A stretch of DNA of 64,000 nucleotides from Ensifer sp. Root278 (GCF_001429285.1 NZ_LMJJ01000002.1:62727-126726); one strand, 5' to 3'. Positions 9,755 to 18,209 are shown, counted from the stretch's first letter. Translations and numbers: made by a program. Notes: a model not told the origin generated them from the letters alone.

Positions 9755-9940
9755 ATGGCCGACGATCAGAAGAAGCAAACCCGGGACAGGAGGGTTACCC
9801 CCAGGCAAGAGCATGAGGTCGTCTTGACGCAGAAGATCGTGAGCGACGCGATCGCCTGCAACGCGCGGCTGGCCCTCATCTTGCCGGGCACTTTCGAGAC
9901 GGACCTTGCGGCGGACATCAAAGACCCCGATTGCCGATGA
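9755..9940 (+). CDS. Small hypothetical protein, N-terminus like DUF3606 proteins
   Basis: A 61-residue frame with a good GGGGAG site 6-7 bases before ATG 9755. The start MADDQKKQTRDRRVTPRQEH resembles the opening of DUF3606 stress proteins, but the remainder does not follow that family. It may be a decayed or divergent member. It sits among other gene remnants, which lowers confidence that it is functional. Confidence 0.42.
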   Translation: MADDQKKQTRDRRVTPRQEHEVVLTQKIVSDAIACNARLALILPGTFETDLAADIKDPDCR

Positions 9941-10061
9941 ACCTGAGGATTCAGGCACAAGCCGGGCGACGATCTTTCCTGGGGCAGAGGTGGCTCTAAA
10001 GCCCGCCGAACAGACCACGAACCATCCGATTGGATGATTTGCGCTACTTTCCCGCAGATGT

Positions 10062-10322
10062 ACGCGCATCTATGCCTATCGGGAACTCGTCCAGGAAATC
10101 GCCACTCAGCTCGAGACGCGGATCAGGCTGGTGCCGGTGCCTTTCGCGATGTGGAGCATGTTGGCGACTGCTACGGAGTTTCTTCCGGCCGTGTCTCTGA
10201 CGCGCAACCAAGTCGACCTCATGCGTCGTGACAATGTCGCGGCAGTTGATCTGCCGGGCCTGGAAGAACTGGGCATCCAATCGCGCGGCATCGAGGACGT
10301 CATCCGAATGCACGAGACTTGA
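10062..10322 (+). pseudogene. C-terminal remnant of an NDUFA9-like NAD-dependent epimerase
   Basis: The frame reads TRIYAYRELVQEIATQLE, then a hydrophobic stretch and LTRNQVDLMRRDNVAAVDLP with GLEELGIQSRGIEDVI before the stop. This is the characteristic tail of complex-I NDUFA9-type SDR proteins in alphaproteobacteria. The N-terminal Rossmann fold, over 200 residues, is absent: the frame is closed by a stop at 10035-10037 and no family sequence lies upstream. It is a truncated leftover. Confidence 0.7.
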
Positions 10323-10325
10323 GCC

Positions 10326-10350
10326 GGAACCGATCGCCGCTCGCGCGGTT
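10326..10350 (+). promoter_or_regulatory. EcfG/RpoE2-type general stress promoter
   Basis: GGAAC at 10326-10330, an 18-base spacer and TT at 10349-10350. It is followed by a strong ribosome site (CAGGAGG) and the broken small Cys-protein gene at 10379. Confidence 0.6.
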
Positions 10351-10378
10351 CGTCGGACTGAACAGGAGGACTACAGCC

Positions 10379-10518
10379 ATGGCCAGATGCGACCTGTGCG
10401 GAGTTTCGAATGCGCCATCCAGAAACTCGCTCCGACTTTCCCGCATTGCGGCGTTAGGATTATCGGGCATGGTGTCGAGCAGGAGGGAGCCGACGCTCTC
10501 ACCGATCGCGCGCCTTGA
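10379..10518 (+). pseudogene. Decayed small Cys-rich protein (CAHCG type)
   Basis: It begins MARCDLCG with a strong ribosome binding site. The family body then appears in another frame: RSFECAIQKLAPTFPHCGVR followed by IIGHGVEQEG. Intact relatives I recall have a short two-Cys N-terminus, a SFECAIQALAP segment, CAHCGCRVIGHGVE and a closing CCAHCA motif. Here the first Cys of CAHCG is replaced (FPHCG), a frameshift splits the N-terminus from the body, and the final Cys pair is gone. The promoter still looks intact. Confidence 0.62.
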
Positions 10519-10747
10519 GGCCGTCACCGTGCAGCCCTAACGGATCAAGAATTCATCAAAAAAGCCCAGTGTTACCTTTAGGAAGGTCGGTCGGAAACCA
10601 GCTTGGCGCGGGAACCATTCGCCGAGGACAGCATTAGTGCCATCGATCTCGGATTGTGTCCGGCGGGCGACAAAGTCATGGTGCATCAGATGCCCTCGCC
10701 GTAAAACTGTGGCCCGACAGCGGCATGCCTCCGCACGTTTCTCATGC

Positions 10748-12544
10748 TTATCGGAGTGATTTTGACTCACTTCGACTTCGCGGCCGGATCGCGTGCCGTT
10801 CCCTGTTCGAACCGTCCGCTGGCTGTAGCATCTTGCGAAACTCATCCCGTCGCTCATGAATGGATGCTATCACTGGGCCCATCGGAATGCCGATGCCAAC
10901 GAGCACCGCCTGCGACAGTTGGAGGCTGGCTTCGATGGTCTCTGGCACCGCATCCGTCACTTTGAGTTCGTATAACTCAGTTGCGTGCACCGCATCCCGT
11001 GCGCGGGCGACAATAGTGAGATCCGCCCGCTCGGATCTTGCAGAGGAGACGATCGAGGCCACAGCCTCTGCGTTATCCAAGGTTACAACAAGTGCGCGAG
11101 CACTCTGGATTCCGCAGCGTCGAAGCAACTCGATTCGTGTGGCATCGCCATAATAGATCGTAGAACCGCGCCCTCGCTCCTTGCCGACAAGCACTGGATC
11201 GGCGTCGATTGCCAGGAACCTCAACCCATGTCGCGTGAGCATCTCCGCGACCAGTTGCCCGACACGTCCATAGCCGACGACGATCACACGCTCTAAGCCG
11301 TCATCATGCTGGGGCGTTAGTCCTGCAAACGAAGGATCAGCCGTCCCGGCATATGCCCTATCGCGGCCCAGCAGGCGCACCAGCAAGGGAACGCCGATCA
11401 TCGTCAAGGTTGCCGCGACTGTGGCAGTGGCGGCAACGGCACCAGGGACAACATTGCCTGCCACAGCAGCGCCGATAAGGATTAATGCGAACTCGCCGCC
11501 AGGTCCTAGCACAAGTGCGACTTCGCCGCCATGGCGGGTCGTCAGTCCTGACAGGCGCGCGATCGGAAAGAGGGTCAGAGCTTTTATCGCAAACAGCCCG
11601 ATCGCGACGCCGACTGTGACGACCGGGTTGGCAATGATCTCGGAAAGATCCAGACGAGCTCCAACGGATACGAAGAAGAGCCCAAGCAAAAGCCCCTGGA
11701 AGGGCTGGATGGTAACCTCGATCTGACGACGATACTCGGTTTCAGCGAGCAAGAGACCTGCAACGAAAGCGCCGAGCGCCATCGACTGACCACTGAGGGC
11801 TGTGATTAGGCCAGAACCGATTACGACCAAGAGGCATGCAGCGACGAACAATTCGTTACTCTTTGTTGTCGCGACCAGTTTGAACAAAGGTCGCAGGATG
11901 AGGCGACCGATGCCGGCCATCGCGAAAAGCGCCACTGCGGCAGGCGCCAGAGCATACAACAGGCCGGCGCCGAGCCCCGTCCCTTCGCGCGAGCCCAAAA
12001 TCGTCACCATGAACAGGAGAGGCGCCACGGCGAGATCCTGGAAGAGCAGTACGGCGAAACTTGCCCGCCCAACGGTCGTGTTCAGCAGTTTGCGCTCAAC
12101 AAGCGACGGTATAATGATCGCCGTCGACGACATGGCGAGCGCACAGCCAAGCACCACCGCTGAAGCCGGAGTTTGGCCCAGCAAGCCCGCGATGGCCGCG
12201 AGGACGGCTGTCGAGGTGAGAACCTGAAGGCCGCCCAATCCGAAGACGAGCTTGCGCATTAACAGAAGACGGCTCCACGACAGCTCGAGCGCGATCATAA
12301 AAAGCAGGAATGCCACTCCGAATTCCGCAAGAAGCGCGATCTGTCCAACGTCGGTGATTGAGATTGCGGAGAGCCACGGCCAATCTCCTACGAGCGCTCC
12401 AAGACCGAAGGGGCCAAGCAAGATGCCGGCTGCGAGAAAGCCAAAAACCGGGCTCAGTTTCAATCGCCCAAACAGTGGCACGATAACGCCTGCCGTCGTC
12501 AGAAAAAGCAGAAGCTCCTTGTAATTTTCTGGTCCTGGCGTCAT
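10748..12544 (-). CDS. KefB/KefC-type monovalent cation:proton antiporter (CPA2)
   Basis: A 598-residue protein. About 12 membrane spans cover residues 10-390 (GRLKLSPVFGFLAAGILLGP and LLFQDLAVAPLLFM are typical CPA2 motifs). A cytoplasmic TrkA-N domain from about 410 contains the nucleotide-binding motif VIVVGYGRVGQLVAEML. Such proteins exchange K+ or Na+ for H+ across the inner membrane and are gated by the nucleotide-binding domain. The C-terminus is Arg/Ser-rich. The neighbouring minus-strand gene encodes a PtsN-like EIIA, a family known to control potassium transport, so a regulatory link is plausible. No KefF/KefG ancillary gene is present. The exact ion is not shown. Confidence 0.9.
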   Translation of the reverse strand: MTPGPENYKELLLFLTTAGVIVPLFGRLKLSPVFGFLAAGILLGPFGLGALVGDWPWLSAISITDVGQIALLAEFGVAFLLFMIALELSWSRLLLMRKLVFGLGGLQVLTSTAVLAAIAGLLGQTPASAVVLGCALAMSSTAIIIPSLVERKLLNTTVGRASFAVLLFQDLAVAPLLFMVTILGSREGTGLGAGLLYALAPAAVALFAMAGIGRLILRPLFKLVATTKSNELFVAACLLVVIGSGLITALSGQSMALGAFVAGLLLAETEYRRQIEVTIQPFQGLLLGLFFVSVGARLDLSEIIANPVVTVGVAIGLFAIKALTLFPIARLSGLTTRHGGEVALVLGPGGEFALILIGAAVAGNVVPGAVAATATVAATLTMIGVPLLVRLLGRDRAYAGTADPSFAGLTPQHDDGLERVIVVGYGRVGQLVAEMLTRHGLRFLAIDADPVLVGKERGRGSTIYYGDATRIELLRRCGIQSARALVVTLDNAEAVASIVSSARSERADLTIVARARDAVHATELYELKVTDAVPETIEASLQLSQAVLVGIGIPMGPVIASIHERRDEFRKMLQPADGSNRERHAIRPRSRSESKSLR

Positions 12545-12892
12545 CGATAGCTCACAACCCTTGGTTCAGAGTGACGGGCGCATAGTGTACCAAGCCGACT
12601 GGCATCTCTTTTCTCCCCTGAAGGATCCTACTCTCATTTTCAGAGGAATGTCCCGGGAGTGGTACCCTCGCTTTTGTGGCTGGTGGCGACGACAGTTCCG
12701 TATTTTCATGCACGGACGGCTTCGCACTGTTAGCAGGTTCGTACGCCTTCCCGAACCGCGCCGGGAACCAATGCCTAGATGGCTAACGGCGCTGGAAACG
12801 GGAGAACAGGCTTTGTGTCGTATGCCGAGCCAGCCAAGACTCGGCACGAAGCGACGACCGAACGCGCCAATCACGCGATTTAGGGCATCGAA
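12545..12892. other. Intergenic, no gene seen
   Basis: Open frames here lack family signals and ribosome sites. The interval separates two minus-strand genes and probably holds the antiporter promoter. Confidence 0.45.
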
Positions 12893-13402
12893 CTACCGCA
12901 GGAGCGGGCCATATGAGGCTGTGACAGAGCTTTGTGCACTCGGAGCAGTTGTGCAAACGGCCGCCGAAAGCACGATTAAAGCCTCTGTTTCAGATCGTAC
13001 CCCTCGCAGGGCCGCCAACAACTTCTTTGAGCGAAAGACACGACAAAGCTTGGAGAGGTATTGCAAGAAACCTTCATGTTGCCCGTAAGGCCATATCACC
13101 GCGAGAAAGATATCGACTGGCTCGTCGTCGGGTGCGTTGAACTCGATTGGTTCGCGCAGGGTAACAAGCACTTTAGCCGGAGTTATCAAACCCGGAATAA
13201 ACGCGTGCGGTAGGGCAAAGCCTTCCCCGAAACCCGTCGAACCAAGAGCCTCCCGCTCGAGCAGGCCGTCGAGAATGACACTGGCTGGGACGCGAGTGCG
13301 TTGCGCTAGGTGAGACGAAATGGCCTGGAGAACCGCCCGCCCGCCCCCCGCCGGCACGCCGAGCATCAAATCATCTTCGAAGCCGAGTTTTTCATCATTC
13401 AT
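12893..13402 (-). CDS. PtsN-like nitrogen-PTS EIIA domain protein
   Basis: A 169-residue EIIA of the fructose/Ntr class. The phosphorylation site is in GFGEGFALPHAFIPG (H66), followed by VLVTLREPIEFNAPDDEPVD and LAVIWP, the core of the family. No membrane or EIIB part is present, so it is a cytosolic phospho-relay regulator rather than a sugar permease. EIIANtr proteins in other bacteria modulate K+ transporters and sensor kinases, which fits the adjacent K+/H+ antiporter. The length slightly exceeds the usual 150 residues because of the N-terminus. It probably is a second copy besides a chromosomal ptsN, but that cannot be seen here. Confidence 0.85.
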   Translation of the reverse strand: MNDEKLGFEDDLMLGVPAGGGRAVLQAISSHLAQRTRVPASVILDGLLEREALGSTGFGEGFALPHAFIPGLITPAKVLVTLREPIEFNAPDDEPVDIFLAVIWPYGQHEGFLQYLSKLCRVFRSKKLLAALRGVRSETEALIVLSAAVCTTAPSAQSSVTASYGPLLR

Positions 13403-13908
13403 TTTCTCCTCCCCCGCTTCGCTCTGGCCGGCAAAGATCGCGCTGGTTTCACTCCATATTGCCCAATTTTGAACTGGTGCCTTGTGCCGCCGATTTCAAG
13501 CGACGTCGCAGCAAACGCCCAATAGTCTTTCGGAGCGGGGACGACCGTCCTCAAGAAGTATTTATTGGTCGCCAAACGACCGACGCTCAATCGCGGCCAG
13601 ACACGTGGAAGCGGGTGCCAGTCGATACATTGTGCGATCCTGAACGCACAGAACGGGAACAAACGTGGCACAATCGTCATGTGAATCATTCGCAACTGGA
13701 AACCAACATTGGGCTGATCGCTTCCAGTTTTCCGTCGAAAACCTGCACTTCCCGTCTGATTTTGACTAGCAGTGATGATGTCCCGGGGAGTGGGGTAGCA
13801 TGAGCGCCGTGCTTTTCGGACGAAGCCGGGAATAGGTCACGTTGCCGTAACGGGCAGGCTGATGAGCGGATCATCGCTCATCGCGCCGACGCGTTTTGTT
13901 GGTCGTGA
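13403..13908. other. Intergenic, no gene seen
   Basis: About 500 bases without a supported gene. A minus-strand frame at 13399-13695 is open but matches nothing I know and has no clear ribosome site. Confidence 0.45.
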
Positions 13909-14199
13909 CTAGAGAACCTGCGGCCATTGCTGGTGAGCGTGCATGACGGTGAGGATCTCGACGTCTCGACTTATGCGGTAGGGGATGATGTAGGGAATGT
14001 CGGCCAGCACGAGCTCGCGCGTGCTCTTGATACGACCAGGCCGCCCACTGGCAGGATACTCCGCTAACGCATCCACGGCAGTGACAATCCGCGCCACGAC
14101 GCGAGCCGCCGCATCCGGATCGTCTTTCTCGATATACGCGCCGATCTCATCAAGTCGCCGCAACGCCCGCAGCGTCCAACGAATACGCTTCCGACTCAT
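13909..14199 (-). CDS. RelE/ParE-family toxin
   Basis: A 96-residue basic protein with the ParE layout: an N-terminal helical hairpin (IRWTLRALRRLDEIGAYIEK), AARVVARIVTAVDAL, GRPGR, and a C-terminal sheet (ELVLADIPYIIPYRI, VEILTVMHAHQQWP). ParE toxins poison DNA gyrase; RelE members cleave mRNA. The sequence fits the ParE/StbE side better. It overlaps the upstream antitoxin by 4 bp (ATGA), typical of translational coupling. Confidence 0.88.
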   Translation of the reverse strand: MSRKRIRWTLRALRRLDEIGAYIEKDDPDAAARVVARIVTAVDALAEYPASGRPGRIKSTRELVLADIPYIIPYRISRDVEILTVMHAHQQWPQVL

Positions 14200-14444
14200 G
14201 ATTGGCGGGCAGACTTGACGTACTTCCTGACGACTTTCGCCACATCTTCATCGCTGGCGAACTCACCCCGGTCGGCCTCGGTCAACCCGGCTTCAATCTC
14301 GGCAAGCTGCCATTCCTGCTGCTCAACGAAAGCTTCGATGGCCGCTGCAGCCATATAAGAGCGGGACCGATCCAGCTTCTCAGCGAGCTGATCCAGCTTG
14401 CTCGCGGTTTCATCTTTTATACGCACGGTAAACGCAGCGGTCAT
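14196..14444 (-). CDS. Ribbon-helix-helix antitoxin (ParD/CopG type)
   Basis: An 82-residue protein. Its N-terminal RHH DNA-binding domain (AFTVRIKDETASKLDQLAEK, then SRSYMAAAAIEAFV) is followed by an acidic C-terminus that would bind the toxin (EAGLTEADRGEFASDEDVAK). It is the first gene of the pair, as in most ParDE operons, and should repress its own promoter between 14445 and about 14530. The pair lies close to a tRNA-like gene and a truncated gene, a common setting on mobile or plasmid DNA. Confidence 0.88.
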   Translation of the reverse strand: MTAAFTVRIKDETASKLDQLAEKLDRSRSYMAAAAIEAFVEQQEWQLAEIEAGLTEADRGEFASDEDVAKVVRKYVKSARQS

Positions 14445-14577
14445 GGGATCTCACCTTCCTTGGTTCACCTTGATTATCGATGAACCGCACTGGTGCGTCA
14501 AGGTTCAAGACACTTCTTCAAAGCATCCGCTACGCGACTGATCCATCGGTTTTTCTGTGCTTAGAAACGTCCTGGTG

Positions 14578-14653
14578 GGGCCTGTAGCTCAATGGTTAGA
14601 GCCGTCGGCGCATGACCGACTGGTTGCAGGTTCGTGTCCTGTCGGGCCTACCA
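14578..14653 (+). tRNA. tRNA-like gene, anticodon CAU, with non-canonical bases
   Basis: A 76-base cloverleaf folds by eye. The acceptor GGGCCTG (14578-14584) pairs with CGGGCCT (14643-14649), D-stem GCTC with GAGC, anticodon stem GTCGG with CCGAC, T-stem GCAGG with CCTGT; discriminator A is at 14650 and CCA is encoded at 14651-14653. The seven-base anticodon loop is CGCATGA, giving CAT (Met or Ile2 type). Odd points are G instead of the near-universal U at position 33, U instead of A at position 58 (T-loop TTCGTGT), and G-U at 1-72. It may be a diverged plasmid-borne tRNA or a pseudogene. Confidence 0.66.
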
Positions 14654-14660
14654 CACCATA

Positions 14661-14926
14661 CTTAGCTCTCTACGTATGCGCCTTTCCATTCAAAATAGCC
14701 GACGGCAATGCGGCCCTGCCTTTGACGGCGTTGGTGAATTCCGGGTCGGAGCGTTCCAGATAGCCGAGGCGCTGCACGCGCGCTTCCCTATGTCCATGGA
14801 GCCCGACGTGTCGACCGCTAGCACGAGTTCCAAGTCGACGTCCGCAGGTGAGGCGGTGGCCCGCAATGCTGCCTCGCGGGATGGGTGCGCTTGATCCCAT
14901 GCTCTCCAACTGCAAAAACCGGCCAT
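14661..14926 (-). pseudogene. Truncated, frameshifted DUF1194 (VWA-like) gene
   Basis: Three frames read in turn give a DUF1194 N-terminal domain. From about 14850 comes ADVDLELVLAVDTSGSMD (MIDAS-like DxSGS), then REARVQRLGYLERSDPEFTN in a second frame, then GRIAVGYFEWKGAYVES in a third, ending at a stop at 14661-14663. Intact members are about 200 or more residues; here only the first quarter or so remains, with two frameshifts. It ends 8 bases beyond the tRNA-like gene on the other strand, suggesting that a recombination breakpoint at the tRNA removed the rest. Confidence 0.72.
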
Positions 14927-15274
14927 CGGCCGTCACATGCAAGGCCCAAGGCCGAATGGCCCCGGCTCCGTCGCCTGTCGGGGAGTTGGCGCGGCTTGAA
15001 AGAACTCTCTGCCCACGCGCGCGCGGAGGCACATTCCAAATCTGGAAGAAATGAGCCACCCGGTGTCCAAATGATGGTCGTGCCGGCTCTGTCGCTACCG
15101 AACGAATGCCATGTCTTGCGAACGCTGCAAAACCGGCGGCTCCATACCGCAGGCCCGCGAACTTCAATTGAAGTTAAGCCAACTCTTCACCCCGTGAGTG
15201 CACGCGCCACTCAACCGTGCCCGATCGCGACGAGGCCGGACGCCATCCATGTACTAAGATCGACTTCGCCCAAA
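14927..15274. other. Intergenic, no gene recognised
   Basis: No supported gene. Open frames on both strands lack recognisable motifs. The region may be rearranged DNA, as it lies between a truncated gene and the peptide-use island. Confidence 0.4.
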
Positions 15275-16678
15275 CTATCTGTTGTCCGGGTCTGCCAGGA
15301 CACTGAAGGATACAACACCTTCGGCTTCTAAAGTCGAAACACTGAGCAAACGCCTGTCGTTTACGTTACCGATCTTATACACTGAAAGAAGACTTTTCTT
15401 TTGGACGGTACGTTCAACGAGAACTGGAAAGTTCTCGTCCCATTGTCGTGGCAGCGCACATTGCAGATCACGAATTTGTTCAGCAGAGAATGTGCCGGCT
15501 TTAGTCTTCTTGCCCGTAACGTCTCCTTTCATCAGGCTGCGGAACTGCGCCCAGTAGGATGCCGTCAGCTCTTCTCGATCGTCGACTACGGCCGGATATT
15601 CAGGAATTTCAAGACAAGGAGATATTATACCGGCGACGGCTCGGACGATTGAAACCGGGCTGCAATGATTAGCATCGAGGTTGCACAAGGCGACAATTGT
15701 TAGCTTATCGTCCACATAGCGTGAGAATGACGTCGAGAAACCCTGCCATGCCCCATTGTGCCCAATCACGCGTCGTCCGTTTATATATTGTATCCTCCAA
15801 CCAAATCCGTAGCCTTCCTTCTCTGACTTCCCGCCATAGGGATAAGGAGTCCACATCTTTTCTAGCGAGGCCGCTTTTAAGAGGGTGTCACCACAAAGTG
15901 CCCGCTCCCACTGCTCGAGATCGCGAACAGTAAAATAGAGCGTACCGTCAGCCGTCGAGTTGAAGGTGGGCGATACCCATTGTTGATTTCTAAGCACTCC
16001 TCCGACCATCTCGTAACCCGATGCCCTATTCGGAACGACATCGAGATCCGATATGACTCTCGATGACATCATCCCCAACGGACCGAAGATGTTCTGCGCG
16101 AGGAATTCGGCGTAGGATTGGCCTGTAACTCTTTCAATGAGAATGCCGAGCAGGACGAAGTTGGTGTTCTGGTATGCCCAGTCATCGCCCGGATCAAAAT
16201 CGCGCGGCAGCCTTGCGATTGCTGCCAGCAACTCGTCTTCGGAGAAATCCCGCCTGATATCGAACGGACCATCGGTGACTTGAAGCTCCGGATTGTCATA
16301 CGCTGCCAATCCGGACGTGTGGGAAAGGAGATTGGCTATCTTGATTGCTTGCCAGCTATCCGGTCCTTCTGGAAAATAGTCCTTGATGCTGTCGTCCAAT
16401 TGGATCCTGCCCCGCTCAACCAGCATCATCACCGCGGTCGCTGTGAATGATTTGCCGACGGACCCAGATTGCAGCACGCTATCCGCCGTCATTGGAACGT
16501 TGAGTTCGATGTTGGCCTTGCCATACCCTTTCGCCAGGACGATCGAGCCACTCCTGTAGATTCCAAGTGCGACCCCTGGAATCCGTTGACGACTCATTTC
16601 AGCGAAAACGTACGTGTCGATCGCGTCTGATACGCTCGATTTCAGACGGCTTCCGTCAATCCAATTCAACGGGGACAT
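15275..16678 (-). CDS. Penicillin-binding-type serine hydrolase (beta-lactamase class C/D-aminopeptidase fold)
   Basis: A 467-residue protein. The catalytic SxxK is in SGSVGKSF (S73-K76), the YxN motif in WAYQNTNF (Y169-N171), and the third motif in GHNGAWQGF. These define the class C beta-lactamase/D,D-peptidase/esterase superfamily. The C-terminal 100 residues look like the lipocalin-like or beta extension seen in D-aminopeptidases and esterases. No clear signal peptide is present, so a cytoplasmic peptidase or esterase is more likely than a beta-lactamase. ATG 16678 has GAGG about 7 bases upstream. It follows the D-amino acid dehydrogenase by 59 bp, which favours action on D-residue peptides. 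Confidence 0.8.
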   Translation of the reverse strand: MSPLNWIDGSRLKSSVSDAIDTYVFAEMSRQRIPGVALGIYRSGSIVLAKGYGKANIELNVPMTADSVLQSGSVGKSFTATAVMMLVERGRIQLDDSIKDYFPEGPDSWQAIKIANLLSHTSGLAAYDNPELQVTDGPFDIRRDFSEDELLAAIARLPRDFDPGDDWAYQNTNFVLLGILIERVTGQSYAEFLAQNIFGPLGMMSSRVISDLDVVPNRASGYEMVGGVLRNQQWVSPTFNSTADGTLYFTVRDLEQWERALCGDTLLKAASLEKMWTPYPYGGKSEKEGYGFGWRIQYINGRRVIGHNGAWQGFSTSFSRYVDDKLTIVALCNLDANHCSPVSIVRAVAGIISPCLEIPEYPAVVDDREELTASYWAQFRSLMKGDVTGKKTKAGTFSAEQIRDLQCALPRQWDENFPVLVERTVQKKSLLSVYKIGNVNDRRLLSVSTLEAEGVVSFSVLADPDNR

Positions 16679-16737
16679 TCTATACCTCTTTACATGTTTG
16701 GAATTCGCGATCGATGTTGGAAGGCATGGTTCGGGAG

Positions 16738-18021
16738 CTAAGAGAACCGATCCATCGCGTAGGGACGCGGGTCTGTGAAAGAGACCCGCCCCGTCATCAT
16801 TTCAGCCAACAGCCGTCCAGTAACCGGCCCCAACGTCAGACCGTGATGGTTATGACCAAATGCAAACCATAAGCCCTTATGTCGTGGCGCTTTTCCAATG
16901 ATCGGACGCATGTCAGGAAGACAAGGTCTGGACCCCATCCATGGCTCCGATTCAATCCTGCCTTGGAGCGGAAAAGTTCGTCGAGCGAGCGGTTCGACAA
17001 AATCTAGTTGGGAGAAATTCGGGCGACTGTCTCGGGGCGCGAACTCAATTCCGGTGGCCAATCTAACGCCTTGGCGCATGGGCGACAGGACATAGCCTCC
17101 ATCCGCGTCGAATACCGGGTGGTTTAGCATCGCGCCGTCTTTTGCCGAGTAGTGGACGTGGTAACCTCGCTTAACGACAAAAGGCAGCCGATAACCGAAC
17201 CGTCGCGCCACATCGTCCGACCAAGGACCCAGCGCAACAACCACCTCCTGCGCGAACAGACCCTGGCTCTCCAGATTCAGGCGCCATCGAATCCCGTCAT
17301 TCACGAGATTTGATGCGTCTGCCTTGTGGAACTTACCGCCCCGCTGGAAGAACGTCTTCGCATAGCTTTTTACCAGCCCTCCGGGATCACGCACCGATGC
17401 GGGATCGAGCCAATGGACACCTCCGACGAACTCGTTCGAAAGATGTGGCTCGCGTTCCCTCAGCGAATCCGCGTCGAGCACTTCATACCGGACGCCAAAG
17501 GGAGCGAGCTCGCCGACCGCTGCCTTGGCTTTTGCAAGTGACCCCGGCTTCCGGAAGGTTTCAATCCAACCTGAACGATGTAACTCGGAAGTCACGCCCG
17601 CTTCGGACGCCAACGCTTCATGTTCCGCCACGGAACGGCTGATCAGCGGCCACATGTCCGACGCCGCCTTCATCAACCGATTTGGAGCGGACTCGCGCCA
17701 GAACCTCCAGAGCCATGGTGCGATTTGGGGCAAATACGACCAGTCGAAACGCACGTCTGCCGAACGGTTCAAGCCATACCGGAGCAAGGTCCCAAGCTCT
17801 CGCGGCGCCCCGTAAGGCATCACACTCGAGCATTCGATCAACCCCGCGTTCCCGTAACTCGTCTCCTCCCCCGGCTCCTTCCGGTCGACCAGAACTACTG
17901 ACTTGCCACGCTTTTGTAGATGCAGGGCGATGCACACCCCGACGATCCCGGCGCCGAGTACGATAATGTCTGATTGCTGTGCGGCAGATTTAACAATCAC
18001 GCCATGCTCCGTAGTAAACAT
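16738..18021 (-). CDS. FAD-dependent D-amino acid dehydrogenase (DadA family)
   Basis: A 427-residue flavoprotein. The N-terminal dinucleotide motif DIIVLGAGIVGVCIALHLQK is followed by the ADP-ribose Glu/Asp position VVLVDR and the family motif SYGNAGLIE. The C-terminus has SRPCLPDMRPIIGKAP and AFGHNHHGLTLGPVTG, as in DadA. These enzymes oxidise D-amino acids to 2-oxo acids and pass electrons to the respiratory chain at the inner membrane. I chose ATG 18021 because it matches the family N-terminus; upstream in-frame codons to 18096 add a non-family tail. It lies 188 bp after the MlrC gene and before the serine hydrolase. Confidence 0.88.
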   Translation of the reverse strand: MFTTEHGVIVKSAAQQSDIIVLGAGIVGVCIALHLQKRGKSVVLVDRKEPGEETSYGNAGLIECSSVMPYGAPRELGTLLRYGLNRSADVRFDWSYLPQIAPWLWRFWRESAPNRLMKAASDMWPLISRSVAEHEALASEAGVTSELHRSGWIETFRKPGSLAKAKAAVGELAPFGVRYEVLDADSLREREPHLSNEFVGGVHWLDPASVRDPGGLVKSYAKTFFQRGGKFHKADASNLVNDGIRWRLNLESQGLFAQEVVVALGPWSDDVARRFGYRLPFVVKRGYHVHYSAKDGAMLNHPVFDADGGYVLSPMRQGVRLATGIEFAPRDSRPNFSQLDFVEPLARRTFPLQGRIESEPWMGSRPCLPDMRPIIGKAPRHKGLWFAFGHNHHGLTLGPVTGRLLAEMMTGRVSFTDPRPYAMDRFS

Positions 18022-18209
18022 TGTTTTCACTTTGGCGTTCCGAGGAACGCTGAGTTCGGTTTTCAAGCCAGTCGAACAACACAGGGCGCTCCGCATAAGG
18101 GAGAGTTCGCGCCAAGACCAAGGCTGCTAACAACTTCCGGAGGCTCTTCGGAGAACTCGGTACAGGACAGCGCCTCAGCCGCAGCTTAGCCCTGGTCATG
18201 GGAACGTCC

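Noticed and set aside
14578-14653. Calling the tRNA an initiator tRNA-fMet
   Set aside because: Initiator tRNAs have an unpaired first acceptor base and three G-C pairs in the anticodon stem; here position 1 is a G-U pair and the stem is GTCGG/CCGAC.
15275-16678. Calling the serine hydrolase a beta-lactamase resistance gene
   Set aside because: It has the shared SxxK and YxN motifs, but no clear signal peptide and a long C-terminal extension, and it sits in a D-amino acid cluster.
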